DNA from: Sinanaerobacter chloroacetimidivorans
Lineage (GTDB): Bacteria; Bacillota; Clostridia; Peptostreptococcales; Anaerovoracaceae
Reading direction: 5' to 3'
Assembly (NCBI RefSeq): GCF_018128545.1
Contig: NZ_JAGSND010000009.1
Coordinates: forward strand, 124,001-188,000
DNA length: 64,000 bases
The notes under the pieces were generated by a model, which searched no databases, had not been told where the DNA came from, and saw only the letters and a list, made by a program, of their open reading frames with translations. Numbering within the stretch: position 1 is the stretch's first letter; the number at the start of each line of letters is the position of its first letter. The translations under genes were made by a program, and so were the position numbers. Positions 17,653-26,135 of this stretch are shown one piece after another.

Positions 17653-18813
17653 TTACATCATCGTCATAGTGAAGCCCTGTTTCTGTTCTTCCTCATAGTC
17701 GATACAATTTTCAGGCTCCTGTTTTAGCTTTTCTATATAATCAGTTACATCTTGGTCGTCTAACTCATCTTGTGAGTGGCTGTTGGACATTGCCCCAAGC
17801 AAAATATATACCCCTGCGAAGGACAAGGCAGTGAGGGTTGCAAGGTGAGTGATTGTTTCCAGCTCATCATCTTCACTGACACCTTTTTCGAGAAATCTTA
17901 GGTTGTGCAAAATCTCATTGGTTAGCTTTTTGCTTGTGTTTCTCGGTTTATAAATTTCATTTTCAGACTGCTTACAATACTGATTTTCAAATTGCTTACG
18001 CTCATACTCCCAACCTGTTTCCTCATCAAATTCTTTTTTCTGCTGTCTGTAATCAAATTCCAATTCCATGTTAGCCTTGGAAAATTTGCTACCAAAGAGC
18101 CTATCGTCACGGCAGGTCTTGCCGTTGGGGCAGGTGTAGGTGATGGTTTTGCGTGTATCTGTCCACTTTACAAAGTAGCCTTGTCGCTCCATATTGAACA
18201 CAAAATCTTCTTTATCAGAGCTTCGTGTCATGGCAAACTCAATGGCTTGTTGGAGCCGGTCTTTCCAGCTATCACCTCGCTGCTGAGCCTTACGCTGAGC
18301 ACGGCTGGGAGTTTTACTTCTGCCAAAGGTGTAGGTTGGCAGAACTTCAAAGCCATGTTCCATACATATTTCGTCAGAGGATAATCTCAATTCACGCAAG
18401 GTATGCGGTGTTTGATGTAGCTTTTTGCCATGCTCGAAGCTAACAGAATTGATAATAAAGTGGGAGTGAATATGAGGTGCATCGGTGTGTGTTGCTACTA
18501 AAACTTCATAGTCGGGATAGTTTTTCTGTGCAAACTCTACGGCAATTTTGTGTGCCTGCTGTGGAGTAATATCTAAACCCACCTTAAAACTCTGTGTGTA
18601 ATGATAGAATTGTACTTGGTCGTTCTTTTTGTAGCGTGCCTTGGTTGCAGTAAATTCAGAAAATGCCGTTTCAGCACAGCAGTTTTGCCCTGTGATTAAT
18701 GGATAGCCTTGGTCTTTTAAGAGCGTTTTTTCTTTTAAGCAGACATACATCATCACGGCTCGCATAGTGAAGGCTGATTGCTTTTTGTAGGGAATGTAGT
18801 TGACTGTTGCCAT
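17653..18813 (-). CDS. Relaxase / mobilization nuclease
   Basis: Relaxase of 386 aa that should nick the oriT strand for transfer. The three-histidine metal motif is visible as HTDAPHIHSHFIIN (around residue 115), with candidate catalytic tyrosines near the N-terminus (NYIPYKK, MMYV). The C-terminal part contains a hydrophobic segment (ATLTALSFAGVYILLGA). The ATG at 18813 overlaps the mobC stop (TGATG) and has GGAGG upstream, so the two are coupled. No conjugation pore genes remain intact here, so transfer would need a helper element. Confidence 0.88.
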   Translation of the reverse strand: MATVNYIPYKKQSAFTMRAVMMYVCLKEKTLLKDQGYPLITGQNCCAETAFSEFTATKARYKKNDQVQFYHYTQSFKVGLDITPQQAHKIAVEFAQKNYPDYEVLVATHTDAPHIHSHFIINSVSFEHGKKLHQTPHTLRELRLSSDEICMEHGFEVLPTYTFGRSKTPSRAQRKAQQRGDSWKDRLQQAIEFAMTRSSDKEDFVFNMERQGYFVKWTDTRKTITYTCPNGKTCRDDRLFGSKFSKANMELEFDYRQQKKEFDEETGWEYERKQFENQYCKQSENEIYKPRNTSKKLTNEILHNLRFLEKGVSEDDELETITHLATLTALSFAGVYILLGAMSNSHSQDELDDQDVTDYIEKLKQEPENCIDYEEEQKQGFTMTMM

Positions 18814-19277
18814 CAAGACCTCCTGTCTAAGAATGCAAAGAAACCTTTTCTTTCATTCTCAATCTCAGATATGGGCAAAACTTCTTGACTTATTTGGTTG
18901 GCAACAGGCGGATTTTCTGGTTCAACAACTAAAATACTTTCTTCCTCATCTACAAATTTAACTACCTGTTCCACAGGTTCTTGCCTGCAAAGGTGTGCCA
19001 GCAAATCATAAATTTTGCCTAACTGCTCCTTGGTTTCCGCTAAATTTACCGCTTCAAAGTGCCCCATATTAGCTCTTGTAGTCAGCTGATTTAGGTTGTT
19101 TCCAATAGCTTTCAGCTGTTTAGCGAAATCATCAATTCCGTCTATAACGGTAATTTCTTTATCAAAAACACAGTGACGAATGTAGTCCGACTTGCTCATC
19201 TTGGCTTTCTTCGCCATACGTTTTAATTCTTGCCGTTCTTTTTCTGAGGCTCTAAAGGTTTCAAATTTATCTTTCAT
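18813..19277 (-). CDS. mobC: MobC-like relaxosome accessory protein
   Basis: A 154-aa DNA-binding protein. The N-terminal segment KRMAKKAKMSKSDYIRHCVF is a ribbon-helix-helix-like region, followed by the MobC pattern LKAIGNNLNQLTTRANMG. It helps the relaxase at oriT. It is directly upstream of the relaxase gene with overlapping stop/start; an AAGGAG site lies 11 nt before the start. Confidence 0.85.
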   Translation of the reverse strand: MKDKFETFRASEKERQELKRMAKKAKMSKSDYIRHCVFDKEITVIDGIDDFAKQLKAIGNNLNQLTTRANMGHFEAVNLAETKEQLGKIYDLLAHLCRQEPVEQVVKFVDEEESILVVEPENPPVANQISQEVLPISEIENERKGFFAFLDRRS

Positions 19278-19684
19278 TGGTTATTTCAACTCCTTGTTAT
19301 TTTGAATTTTAACTCTCGTAAAGTGGGTACGGGCTTCTGCCCGAAAATAGGCGGCAGGTGTCGCCGAGGCGGGCGTATACACGCCTGCTCTGCTCGCCCC
19401 ACCCGAGGTGGGAAAAAGCGTAGCCACCACCATGCGAATATTTGGTGTTATCACAGAAAAAGGCAATATCGCCAGCGGTGCAACCTTGATCAAAATCGCT
19501 TGCTGTCGCCTTGAGTTTTCACATCTATACCTTTAGTGAGGGTACTGACCTATGAGATGTTCTGAGTGCCAAAATCGCCTATGACAGTCGGCACAACTGG
19601 CTCTCAAAATCGATTGTGGCATTACTCCTCTACCTTTTGCTTAAAAAGCCCACACAGGGGCGAACAGGGGGCAGCAGTAGGAGG
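19278..19684. other. Gene-free region upstream of mobC, candidate oriT
   Basis: About 400 bp without a convincing gene between the RepA-like ATPase and mobC. It is GC-richer than its neighbours and holds several short inverted repeats, the clearest being CCCACC-CGA-GGTGGG at 19398-19412 and GGCG-6 nt-CGCC near 19372-19385. Position beside mobC and relaxase and this structure fit an origin of transfer. The nic site was not identified. Confidence 0.45.
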
Positions 19685-20758
19685 TTATGCGTCCAGTGCG
19701 TACGGTGAAATTAGTCCACCCGTAATGTCCTGTTCTACCGACGCACCGAACGCAATATCCGCATTAATAATCGTTGCACTACCTTTTATGTGAATGATTT
19801 TATCAGTATGGGTTCGCTTAAATTCAATGGTGATACCATGTTCAAAAAAGAAACTATGGTTTTTTAAAAGTTTCTTTTTAATCGTTGTAGAAGCAAAATA
19901 TTTTTCATACTTCGTTTCAAACAAATTAGACAATTCTGTTGCTGTTCCGATAAACTCAGCGTTACTTGCAGAGAAACAAAAATAGTGAATGACACATTTT
20001 ACAAACTCATCGACCTCTTTAAATTTAACTTCAGCTTGTTGATCATCAAGCTTTTGCCAAATAAAATTGCTGTCCATTTCTAAACTGAATTCTTTAGATT
20101 CAATATCTCTGCCACTGCAAAAGAGTGTTGCTAATTTTTCAGTTCTCTTTTTACGATTTAGAATAAACACAGTATCCACTGCACCGCTAATTCCTGTTGT
20201 GCCTGACAGCATATTCATTGGGTCATCGTCTTTTGATTTTCGCAAATGGTGAACAAGTAAAATTGCAATATTGTGTTTGTTTGAAATCTCACGGAGAATT
20301 TTCAGTTCCCTGTAATCGTCAGCATAGCTATTGCTGCCATCGCTCACCATACGAATGTTTTGCAGCGTGTCAATTACAATTAAGTTTGTATCTTCATGCC
20401 GAGCAACAAAGGCTTCAATCTGCTCGGCAAGACCATTTTCAACATTTTCAGCCATCACCGAAAAGTGCAAATTTTCAGGTGCATCATCGGTAATTTCAAA
20501 TAGTCTGTTTTGTACTCTTGTATAGCTATCCTCTAAACATAAATACAGAACCGTGCCTTTCCTCGTGTCGTAGTCCCAAACTTTTTCACCTTTTGAAATT
20601 TGCAGGCACATCCATAGCATAAGCCAGCTCTTTCCAATTTTCGGAGCACCGCCTAAGATGTGCACCCCTGTTGGTAATAAGTCTGATACTATAAAGTTTG
20701 TTTGTGGTAATGGGGTATTCATAATTTCTTCGCCGGTCATTGTTTTAAATTCTTTCAT
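19685..20758 (-). CDS. RepA-like AAA ATPase (RecA-fold helicase type)
   Basis: A 357-aa protein with Walker A GAPKIGKS (about residue 37), Walker B LIVIDTLQ and a downstream VHHLRK sensor region. This is the AAA_25/RepA-like group common on plasmids and integrative elements, where it acts as a replication helicase or regulator. The C-terminal 120 residues look like a helical DNA-binding part. Start has GGAG 7 nt upstream. It is divergent from the DUF6076 gene. Confidence 0.8.
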   Translation of the reverse strand: MKEFKTMTGEEIMNTPLPQTNFIVSDLLPTGVHILGGAPKIGKSWLMLWMCLQISKGEKVWDYDTRKGTVLYLCLEDSYTRVQNRLFEITDDAPENLHFSVMAENVENGLAEQIEAFVARHEDTNLIVIDTLQNIRMVSDGSNSYADDYRELKILREISNKHNIAILLVHHLRKSKDDDPMNMLSGTTGISGAVDTVFILNRKKRTEKLATLFCSGRDIESKEFSLEMDSNFIWQKLDDQQAEVKFKEVDEFVKCVIHYFCFSASNAEFIGTATELSNLFETKYEKYFASTTIKKKLLKNHSFFFEHGITIEFKRTHTDKIIHIKGSATIINADIAFGASVEQDITGGLISPYALDA

Positions 20759-20902
20759 TTCTATCTCCTTTATATTTTGATTTGTGATTTGTCGTTCTAC
20801 CTAAAGACCGTTCCTGACCGAGGTTCTCTCCATCGTTTTCGTCGCTCGCTCTTTCGAGGTCTTGGCGTAGTATCATCTTTAGCCGATCATTCAATTTTCA
20901 AG

Positions 20903-20954
20903 GTACAGTTAACTCTGTACTTTCATTTTAGAATAATCTGTGTTATGCTTATAT
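20903..20954 (+). promoter_or_regulatory. Palindromic operator candidate and promoter upstream of the DUF6076 gene
   Basis: GTACAG-6 nt-CTGTAC (20903-20920) lies between two divergent genes. It is followed by a possible promoter TTTTAG, 17-bp spacer, TTATAT with a TG extension. Confidence 0.45.
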
Positions 20955-21011
20955 CGTGAATTAAAAGAATTGAAATTAGTTAAAATCTATTCTTTACAAG
21001 GTGGTGAATAT

Positions 21012-22103
21012 ATGGAGGCAACTTATCCATTCGCAAGAGTTTTTACAGACAAAACCAATAATTTGAATGTTTTCTTTGACGAAAGTCCTACTGCCAATAC
21101 ATTTGTACAGCTAAAGGACATGGGCAAGTGTGTTGTGGAGTTTTGCGAGCTTGATTTTTCTGAATGTTTAGAGGAATTAAAAAAACTCAATACCGAAGAG
21201 GTATCGAGTAATTTTGAAGAGATTAAAAATAGGCTTTGGTACATTGTTGATTTGCTGAAAGACAAGCACCCTTATGTACAGTTTTTTCTTAACAGCCAAA
21301 TGGTGCTGACTTTTTATGGCTCTGATAAAAGCAAAGAAGAACAGGTGGGTTCCATTATCCATATGTTTCATTACTATGTGGATTTGCAAAACACCTATCG
21401 CATCGCACTTGAAGTTTGTTTGTCGGAGGAAGTCCTGAACGAATATACCTTGCCGGAGCGATTTTTAATTTTCGGAAATAATTTTCCAACCTTTAATCGC
21501 TATATGCTTAGAACACGATATGGAATTGCACCCATGAGCTATGGTGAGTTTGATAAAAGCAGGGTTCTTCGGTATTCTGACCCTGACGAAGTTGATATGA
21601 AAAAGAAACTTGCCGATATCCACAGAGACAGTCAAACGCCAATCAATATGGCAAGCTATTTTGTTATTCAGACTTTGGAGGAAATGCTGTATTTAGAATT
21701 TATGGAAATGCTTAAACGTGGTATCCGTATTAAGCATTGCGCCTTGTGTGACAAGTATTTCGTACTTGCTGATAAGCGCAAACGAGAATACTGCGACAGG
21801 ATTTATAAAGGCAATCGCACCTGCAAGCAGATTGGAGCAAAGCTGAAATTTAATAAGTCTGTGGAAGAAGATACTTATTTGCAACAGTTTCAGACAATTT
21901 ATAATCGTATGTATTCAAGGTATTATCGCATTGATGCCTGGGACTCTAACAGGGAGACAAACAGTATCACAGAAGAAGAATTTAGACATTGGTCATCTCA
22001 TGCTTCCCAGTTAAGACTTGACTATAAAGCAGGCAAACTCGATGGTGAAGAACTGTTAAAAGCACTTAAGTACAGTACAAAATTTTATGACAATGAAAGC
22101 TGA
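21012..22103 (+). CDS. DUF6076-like protein of mobile elements
   Basis: A 363-aa protein, function unknown. It has a mostly helical N-terminal region and a putative zinc-binding cluster in the C-terminal half (CALCDKYFVLADKRKREYC ... CKQIG), which suggests nucleic acid or protein binding. Such genes are frequent next to mobilization modules in Firmicutes elements. The ATG at 21012 has AAGGTGG about 6 nt upstream; an open extension to 20940 has no site. Confidence 0.65.
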   Translation: MEATYPFARVFTDKTNNLNVFFDESPTANTFVQLKDMGKCVVEFCELDFSECLEELKKLNTEEVSSNFEEIKNRLWYIVDLLKDKHPYVQFFLNSQMVLTFYGSDKSKEEQVGSIIHMFHYYVDLQNTYRIALEVCLSEEVLNEYTLPERFLIFGNNFPTFNRYMLRTRYGIAPMSYGEFDKSRVLRYSDPDEVDMKKKLADIHRDSQTPINMASYFVIQTLEEMLYLEFMEMLKRGIRIKHCALCDKYFVLADKRKREYCDRIYKGNRTCKQIGAKLKFNKSVEEDTYLQQFQTIYNRMYSRYYRIDAWDSNRETNSITEEEFRHWSSHASQLRLDYKAGKLDGEELLKALKYSTKFYDNES

Positions 22104-22141
22104 GGGAACGAGTTGTTCTCTCAGCTTTTGTGCTATGTGGG

Positions 22142-22333
22142 TCAGTCCATCACTCCAACCTTGTTGCCGTTTTCATACATACCCTCGCAGTAGATAACCT
22201 CATTTTCGCCCATATAATCCACCCAGCCGAAGCCTAACAGGTAACTTTGCTGTTTGCCATTTACGATTCGGGTATCACCGTTTTTAGGGGTTGTTTCTTC
22301 CGTTTTAGTCGGTGCAGTTGGCTTTGGAGCCAT
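22142..22333 (-). pseudogene. C-terminal fragment of a small element protein (DUF6550-like)
   Basis: The segment ending GFGWVDYMGENEVIYCEGMYENGNKVGVMD-type (shown here only by its ends GFGWVDY and GNKVGVMD) resembles the C-terminus of short proteins found beside mobilization genes. Upstream of residue PKPTAPTK the frame no longer looks like a protein of this family and no ribosome binding site is seen. It is probably the remains of a gene lost when the IS region to the right was rearranged. Confidence 0.45.
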
Positions 22334-22427
22334 TTGTGTAGAAATATTTACCCCATAGACTACAGTATACATTATGTGGATATTGTAGAAAAGTGGAAAA
22401 TATATTACTGTATAGACAGGAGTGTGT

Positions 22428-22589
22428 ATGATGTACAATGGAGATTGTGAGGTATACATAATTAGATATTTTAATGTATGGTTTTATTTATTTGCTAAAA
22501 CAGAGACAGATAATTATAAGATTAAAATGCTAGGAGAACGTATAAGTGCTGGTAATTCTATGAAAATGAAAGATATTCATTGGTGGTGA
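22428..22589 (+). pseudogene. Unknown small gene cut off by the IS3 element
   Basis: A 53-codon frame begins MMYNGDCEVY with CAGGAG 7 nt upstream. It runs to a TGA that is formed by the first bases of the IS left end (22587-22589). It therefore looks like the 5' part of a gene truncated by insertion. The sequence is not recognised. Confidence 0.35.
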
Positions 22590-22663
22590 CCTGCCCCCCG
22601 AAAAGCAAACCAATTGCTCGTAGAGAAAAGTCGTGGTAAGATAACAAAAAGGACTGATGAAAC

Positions 22664-22942
22664 ATGCCACGAAAAACATATGGGGCGGAAGAGATCGTCG
22701 GAATTCTCCGAGATATTGAAATTCTAAACGGCAAAGGAAAAAGCATCGCCGACTGCTGTCGGGACAAAGGAATTAGTGAGGCGATCTACTACCGTTGGAA
22801 GAAAGAGTATGCTGGACTACACCCGGCCCAGGCAAAGCGACTAAAGGAATTGGAAAAAGAGAATGGTCGTCTGAAGAAGCTGCTTGCAGAAGTGATGCTG
22901 GACAACCAGATACTAAAGGATATCAACTCGGGAAACTTTTAA
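22664..22942 (+). CDS. IS3-family transposase OrfA
   Basis: A 92-aa helix-turn-helix protein (EIVGILRDIEILNGKGKSIADCC ... ISEAIYYRWKKEY, split here) with a leucine zipper (LKELEKENGRLKKLLAEVMLD). It binds the IS ends. It overlaps orfB, and a -1 slippery heptamer lies just before its stop codon. Confidence 0.9.
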   Translation: MPRKTYGAEEIVGILRDIEILNGKGKSIADCCRDKGISEAIYYRWKKEYAGLHPAQAKRLKELEKENGRLKKLLAEVMLDNQILKDINSGNF

Positions 22943-23772
22943 GCCCGCCGAAGCGCAAAGCAGCAGCAAAGACAATAATGGAGAACTATCGAATCAGCGA
23001 ACGGCGGGCGTGTCAACTCATTGGGCAAAACCGAAGCAGCCAAAGGTATGTCTGCAATCGGCTACCCGATGAAGATGAAATTACAGAACAAATAGTAGAA
23101 CTGTCCAGAGCCTATGGAAGATATGGCTATCGCATGATCACGGCCATGCTTCGGGGGCGAGGATATCGGATCAACCACAAACGAGTCTATCGTATTTGGC
23201 GCAGTTTAGGGCTGAAAGTGCCGACCAAACAACCCAAACGAAGACGGCTATGGACTAATGATGGCAGTTGTATCCGTTTGCGAGCAGAGCACCCGAATCA
23301 TGTTTGGAGTTATGACTTTGTAGAAGCCAAAACAAGCAAGGGGCGGAAGATTAAGATTCTGAATATTATCGATGAATGCACTAGGGAATGCTTAATCAGT
23401 CATGCCGCTTTTCGAATTCGATCTGAGGATGTCAAAAACGTCCTCAGAACTGTTGTGCTACAAAAAGGGACGCCGGAATATCTGAGGAGTGATAATGGCA
23501 GTGAGTTTATTGCCAAAACGCTCCGAGAATGGCTCTCTGAGATGGATATTGCACCAGTGTATATCACACCGGGAAGTCCCTGGGAGAACGGATTTGTTGA
23601 ATCCTTTAACGGCACGATGGCAAATGAGCTCCTGAACAGAGAGCTGTTTGATACGCTTGAAGAAGCAAAGGTATTACTTTCCCGTTGGGTACGGGAGTAC
23701 AATACGAAACGCCCGCATAGCGCTTTGGGTTATCGGCCACCGGCACCCGAGGCACTTCTTTGGGCCATATAA
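22795..23772 (+). CDS. IS3-family transposase OrfB (DDE), read by -1 frameshift
   Basis: The DDE integrase core is visible: WSYDFVEAKT (first Asp), LRSDNGSEF (second Asp) and PWENGFVESFNG (Glu), followed by EYNTKRPHSALGYRPP. Homology to the family starts around residue 50 (SPPKRKAAAKTIMENYRISERRAC, split here). So the protein is probably made only as an OrfAB fusion through the slippage at 22930-22936. The catalytic residues are intact, so the copy may be active. Confidence 0.9.
   Translation: MEERVCWTTPGPGKATKGIGKREWSSEEAACRSDAGQPDTKGYQLGKLLSPPKRKAAAKTIMENYRISERRACQLIGQNRSSQRYVCNRLPDEDEITEQIVELSRAYGRYGYRMITAMLRGRGYRINHKRVYRIWRSLGLKVPTKQPKRRRLWTNDGSCIRLRAEHPNHVWSYDFVEAKTSKGRKIKILNIIDECTRECLISHAAFRIRSEDVKNVLRTVVLQKGTPEYLRSDNGSEFIAKTLREWLSEMDIAPVYITPGSPWENGFVESFNGTMANELLNRELFDTLEEAKVLLSRWVREYNTKRPHSALGYRPPAPEALLWAI
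22930..22936 (+). promoter_or_regulatory. -1 ribosomal frameshift heptamer GGGAAAC
   Basis: In the orfA frame the bases read G GGA AAC, a canonical X XXY YYZ slippery site, with the orfA stop TAA only 4 nt later. A -1 slip joins orfA to orfB in the register where family homology begins. Confidence 0.7.
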
Positions 23773-23779
23773 AAAGGTA

Positions 23780-23819
23780 TTGAACTGTGGAAAACACGCT
23801 GTGTTTCCGCACAGTTCAA
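23780..23819. other. Long hairpin at the end of orfB
   Basis: TTGAACTGTG-GAAAACAC / GTGTTTCC-GCACAGTTCAA forms a near-perfect stem of about 18 bp with a 3-nt loop, just after the orfB stop. It could block read-through transcription or translation into the IS. No T run follows. Confidence 0.6.
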
Positions 23820-23877
23820 CTCCTTCTGCTACTACTGCCTAACGACTGCATCTCTCTACAACATCCTGGTATGGCAA

Positions 23878-25062
23878 TTGGGGGCACGACACAGTTATGG
23901 ACAAAATGCTTTTTTCTATGATGCAGCAGAAGGTTTGCTGACTTCTGTGATTCTGTTGATTGCAGAGTATTGCCCGCCAGAGAAACGCCATATCATTTCT
24001 GTGTTCAAGCTGATTCAGGATCTTCTGGCGCCATCCCCCGTGAAGAACCGGAGCCTGTTCCAGTTACTTATGGATAAGCTGCCACCTACTCACAAGGCGA
24101 AGTGGTTTGCAGGAGCAGCTTTAAATTCTGCGGATCAGGCAATGGCCTCTGTGCTATCCACAACCATGTCCAGATTGAATGCGTTTCTGGATTCTGAAAT
24201 GGAACAGATCCTGTGCTTTGAGAGTACCTTGGACACGGAAACATTCTGTAGGGAAAAGTCAGCAATTTTTATTGTGCTGCCGGAAGAAGATAACACGAAG
24301 TATTTTATGGTATCCCTGTTTTTACAGCAGCTTTACCGGGAAATGTTGACGATTGCAGATGAACATGGAGGAAAGCTGCCCAACAGAGTCATGATGTTTG
24401 CGGATGAAATCGGAACCATACCAAAAATTGAATCCATGGAGATGATGTTTTCCGCAGGCCGTTCCAGACGGATCAGCATGGTTCCTATCATTCAGAGCTT
24501 TGCGCAGTTGGAAAAGAATTATGGAAAAGAAGGTTCCAGTATTATCATCGATAACTGCCAGGATATTTTGTTTGGAGGTTTTGCACCAAACTCAGAGAGC
24601 GCAGAAATCTTATCAAAAGCATTGGGAAACAGAACGGTGTTGTCTGGTTCTATATCCAGAGGAAAAAATGACCTCAGCCAGAGCCTGCAGATGATGAGCA
24701 GACCATTAATGGCGCCGGAGGAGTTAAAGACCTTGCCAAAAGGGAATTTCATTCTTGCTAAGACAGGGGTATGCCCTATGAAAACAAGACTTCCTTTGTT
24801 TTTAAAATGGGGTATCCGGTTTGAGGAGGTTTATGAAGTCCCGGAACAGGCAGCAAGAGAAGTTGTATATGCTGACCGATTGGAATTGGAGGAGGAAATA
24901 GTAAGGCGGTCTGATTTTGATGAGGAAGACTTATGGAGGGGATCTGTTGAAAGCGGAAAGTTGGAGGAGGCTTCTTTTTTAGGAGGAAAGGCTCATGGAG
25001 AGACAGCGAAGGAAAAACAGCATAAGGCAGCTACTCGAAGACCACCTCTTAGAACTGATTAG
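23878..25062 (+). pseudogene. VirD4/TraG-type coupling protein, N-terminus lost
   Basis: The 394 codons match the C-terminal two thirds of VirD4-like coupling proteins of Gram-positive conjugative elements: FYDAAEGLLTS, LLMDKLPPTHKAKWFAGAAL, the Walker B-like MMFADEIGTIPKI, IIQSFAQLEKNYG and ILFGGFAPNSESAEIL. The N-terminal membrane segments and Walker A are missing, and the fragment begins right at the IS3 border. The product cannot be a working coupling protein. The tail after about residue 330 is charged and variable. Confidence 0.85.
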
Positions 25063-25077
25063 CAGAGAGGAGAACAG

Positions 25078-25341
25078 ATGGCTTATTTTTCTAAAATTTA
25101 TTCGTCAGATCTGCCTCATCGGGCTAAAGCTGTGTATATGTATTTGAAAGACCGGAGTAATACAGACGGACAATGCTATCCTGCGATTGGTACTATCGCA
25201 AAGGAATTAAACTTATCACGGAGAACTGTAGAGCGGGCGATTCAGGATCTGGTAAAGGCTGGGCTTATAAAAAAGGAACAGAGGTGGCGTGAAAACGGAG
25301 GAAAAAGTAGCCTTTTGTATACGCTGATAGACAGCAGCTAG
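25078..25341 (+). CDS. Small winged helix-turn-helix protein
   Basis: An 87-aa protein, nearly all one wHTH domain (AIGTIAKELNLSRRTVERAIQDLVKAGLI), like N-terminal domains of replication initiators and conjugative element regulators. It starts 15 nt after the VirD4 fragment behind AGAGGAG. Probably part of the old conjugation operon. Confidence 0.75.
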   Translation: MAYFSKIYSSDLPHRAKAVYMYLKDRSNTDGQCYPAIGTIAKELNLSRRTVERAIQDLVKAGLIKKEQRWRENGGKSSLLYTLIDSS

Positions 25342-25659
25342 AAGATACGCCACCAAGGGATCAGTTTGTTTTCTTGGTGGCATATGGGATATGGCAATAT
25401 GACATATGAAGAGAAGGTATCACTTGAAGAAATATAATAATCAGAGAAAAATAATAAAGATGGGTGCCTTGCTGAAGCACAGTTCCGCTGTGTTTCATGA
25501 ATCGAATCCGAATATTACGGATAGCGTTTTTAAGAAGAGTATTAATCAGTAAAAAGCATATGGATGTATGTGGCAAAACTAACTGAGTCCCGTGGATATA
25601 GCGGAACTCTTCGCGACAGTTTCTCCATCAAGATAAAGAAGAGGAAAATCACACATCAC
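25342..25659. other. Gene-poor stretch between conjugation remnants and cargo
   Basis: Begins with a hairpin GCCACCAAG / CTTGGTGGC at 25349-25381 that may end the upstream operon. The rest holds only very short frames (for example 25460-25552, 30 codons) that I do not recognise. It is probably decayed element DNA and marks the step to the GC-richer cargo. Confidence 0.4.
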
Positions 25660-26121
25660 TTATTTCGTGATGCTCTCTGTTGTGGCGTTTACCATTTGAA
25701 TCAGATCTGCAGGGGCTAATTCCATCAGCATACCAATGTGACCTGCCGATACAACAATGGTTTCCCACTGCTTGGCGCTGGAGTCCAATACCGTTGGGAA
25801 CAGCTTTTTCATGCCTACTGGAGAGCAGCCACCATGGACATAGCCGGTCAAAGGCAGAAGATCTTTCTGTTTCAGCATTTCGATTCGCTTGCTCCCCACA
25901 GCTTTGGCAGCTTTTTTGAGGTCCAGCTCCTCACTGGTGGGAACGCAGAACACAAAATATTTACCGGCTGTATCAGTTGTCACCAGCGTTTTGAAAATCA
26001 TGGCATGGGGAAGCCCCAGATAATCTGCTGTTTTCTGCCCATCCAAAGGAAATTCTCTTAATTCGTAATGGATTTTCTGTCGATCCAGCATCCGTATTGC
26101 GTTGGTCTTTGCCTGTTTCAT
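25660..26121 (-). CDS. ybaK: YbaK/EbsC-family aminoacyl-tRNA deacylase (copy 1)
   Basis: A 153-aa protein of the Cys-tRNA(Pro) deacylase group, which removes misattached amino acids from tRNA. Motifs: IFKTLVTTD, KYFVFCVPTSEELDLKKAAKA, the conserved lysine and GYVHGGCSPVGM loop. GGAGG precedes the start. A second, divergent copy lies at 31506-31988. It is the downstream gene of a minus-strand group with the UvrA-like gene. Confidence 0.9.
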   Translation of the reverse strand: MKQAKTNAIRMLDRQKIHYELREFPLDGQKTADYLGLPHAMIFKTLVTTDTAGKYFVFCVPTSEELDLKKAAKAVGSKRIEMLKQKDLLPLTGYVHGGCSPVGMKKLFPTVLDSSAKQWETIVVSAGHIGMLMELAPADLIQMVNATTESITK

Positions 26122-26135
26122 ATGGTATCCTCCTG

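Larger units (their letters stand above)
22587..23891 (+). mobile_element. IS3-family insertion sequence (IS407-like group)
   Basis: Contains overlapping orfA/orfB transposase genes. The left end begins TGACCTGCCCCC, as in this group. A possible right end GGGGGCACGACA lies at 23880-23891 (10 of 12 bases agree with the complement of the left end). No target duplication was found, so the right boundary is provisional; it may lie anywhere from about 23820 to 23891. Confidence 0.75.

Noticed and set aside
19281..19514. Short overlapping frames of about 70 codons on both strands in the mobC upstream region
   Set aside because: No ribosome binding sites, biased composition caused by GC-rich inverted repeats; better explained as oriT-type DNA.
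25460..25552. A 30-codon frame between the HTH gene and ybaK
   Set aside because: Too short, no clear ribosome binding site and no recognisable sequence.
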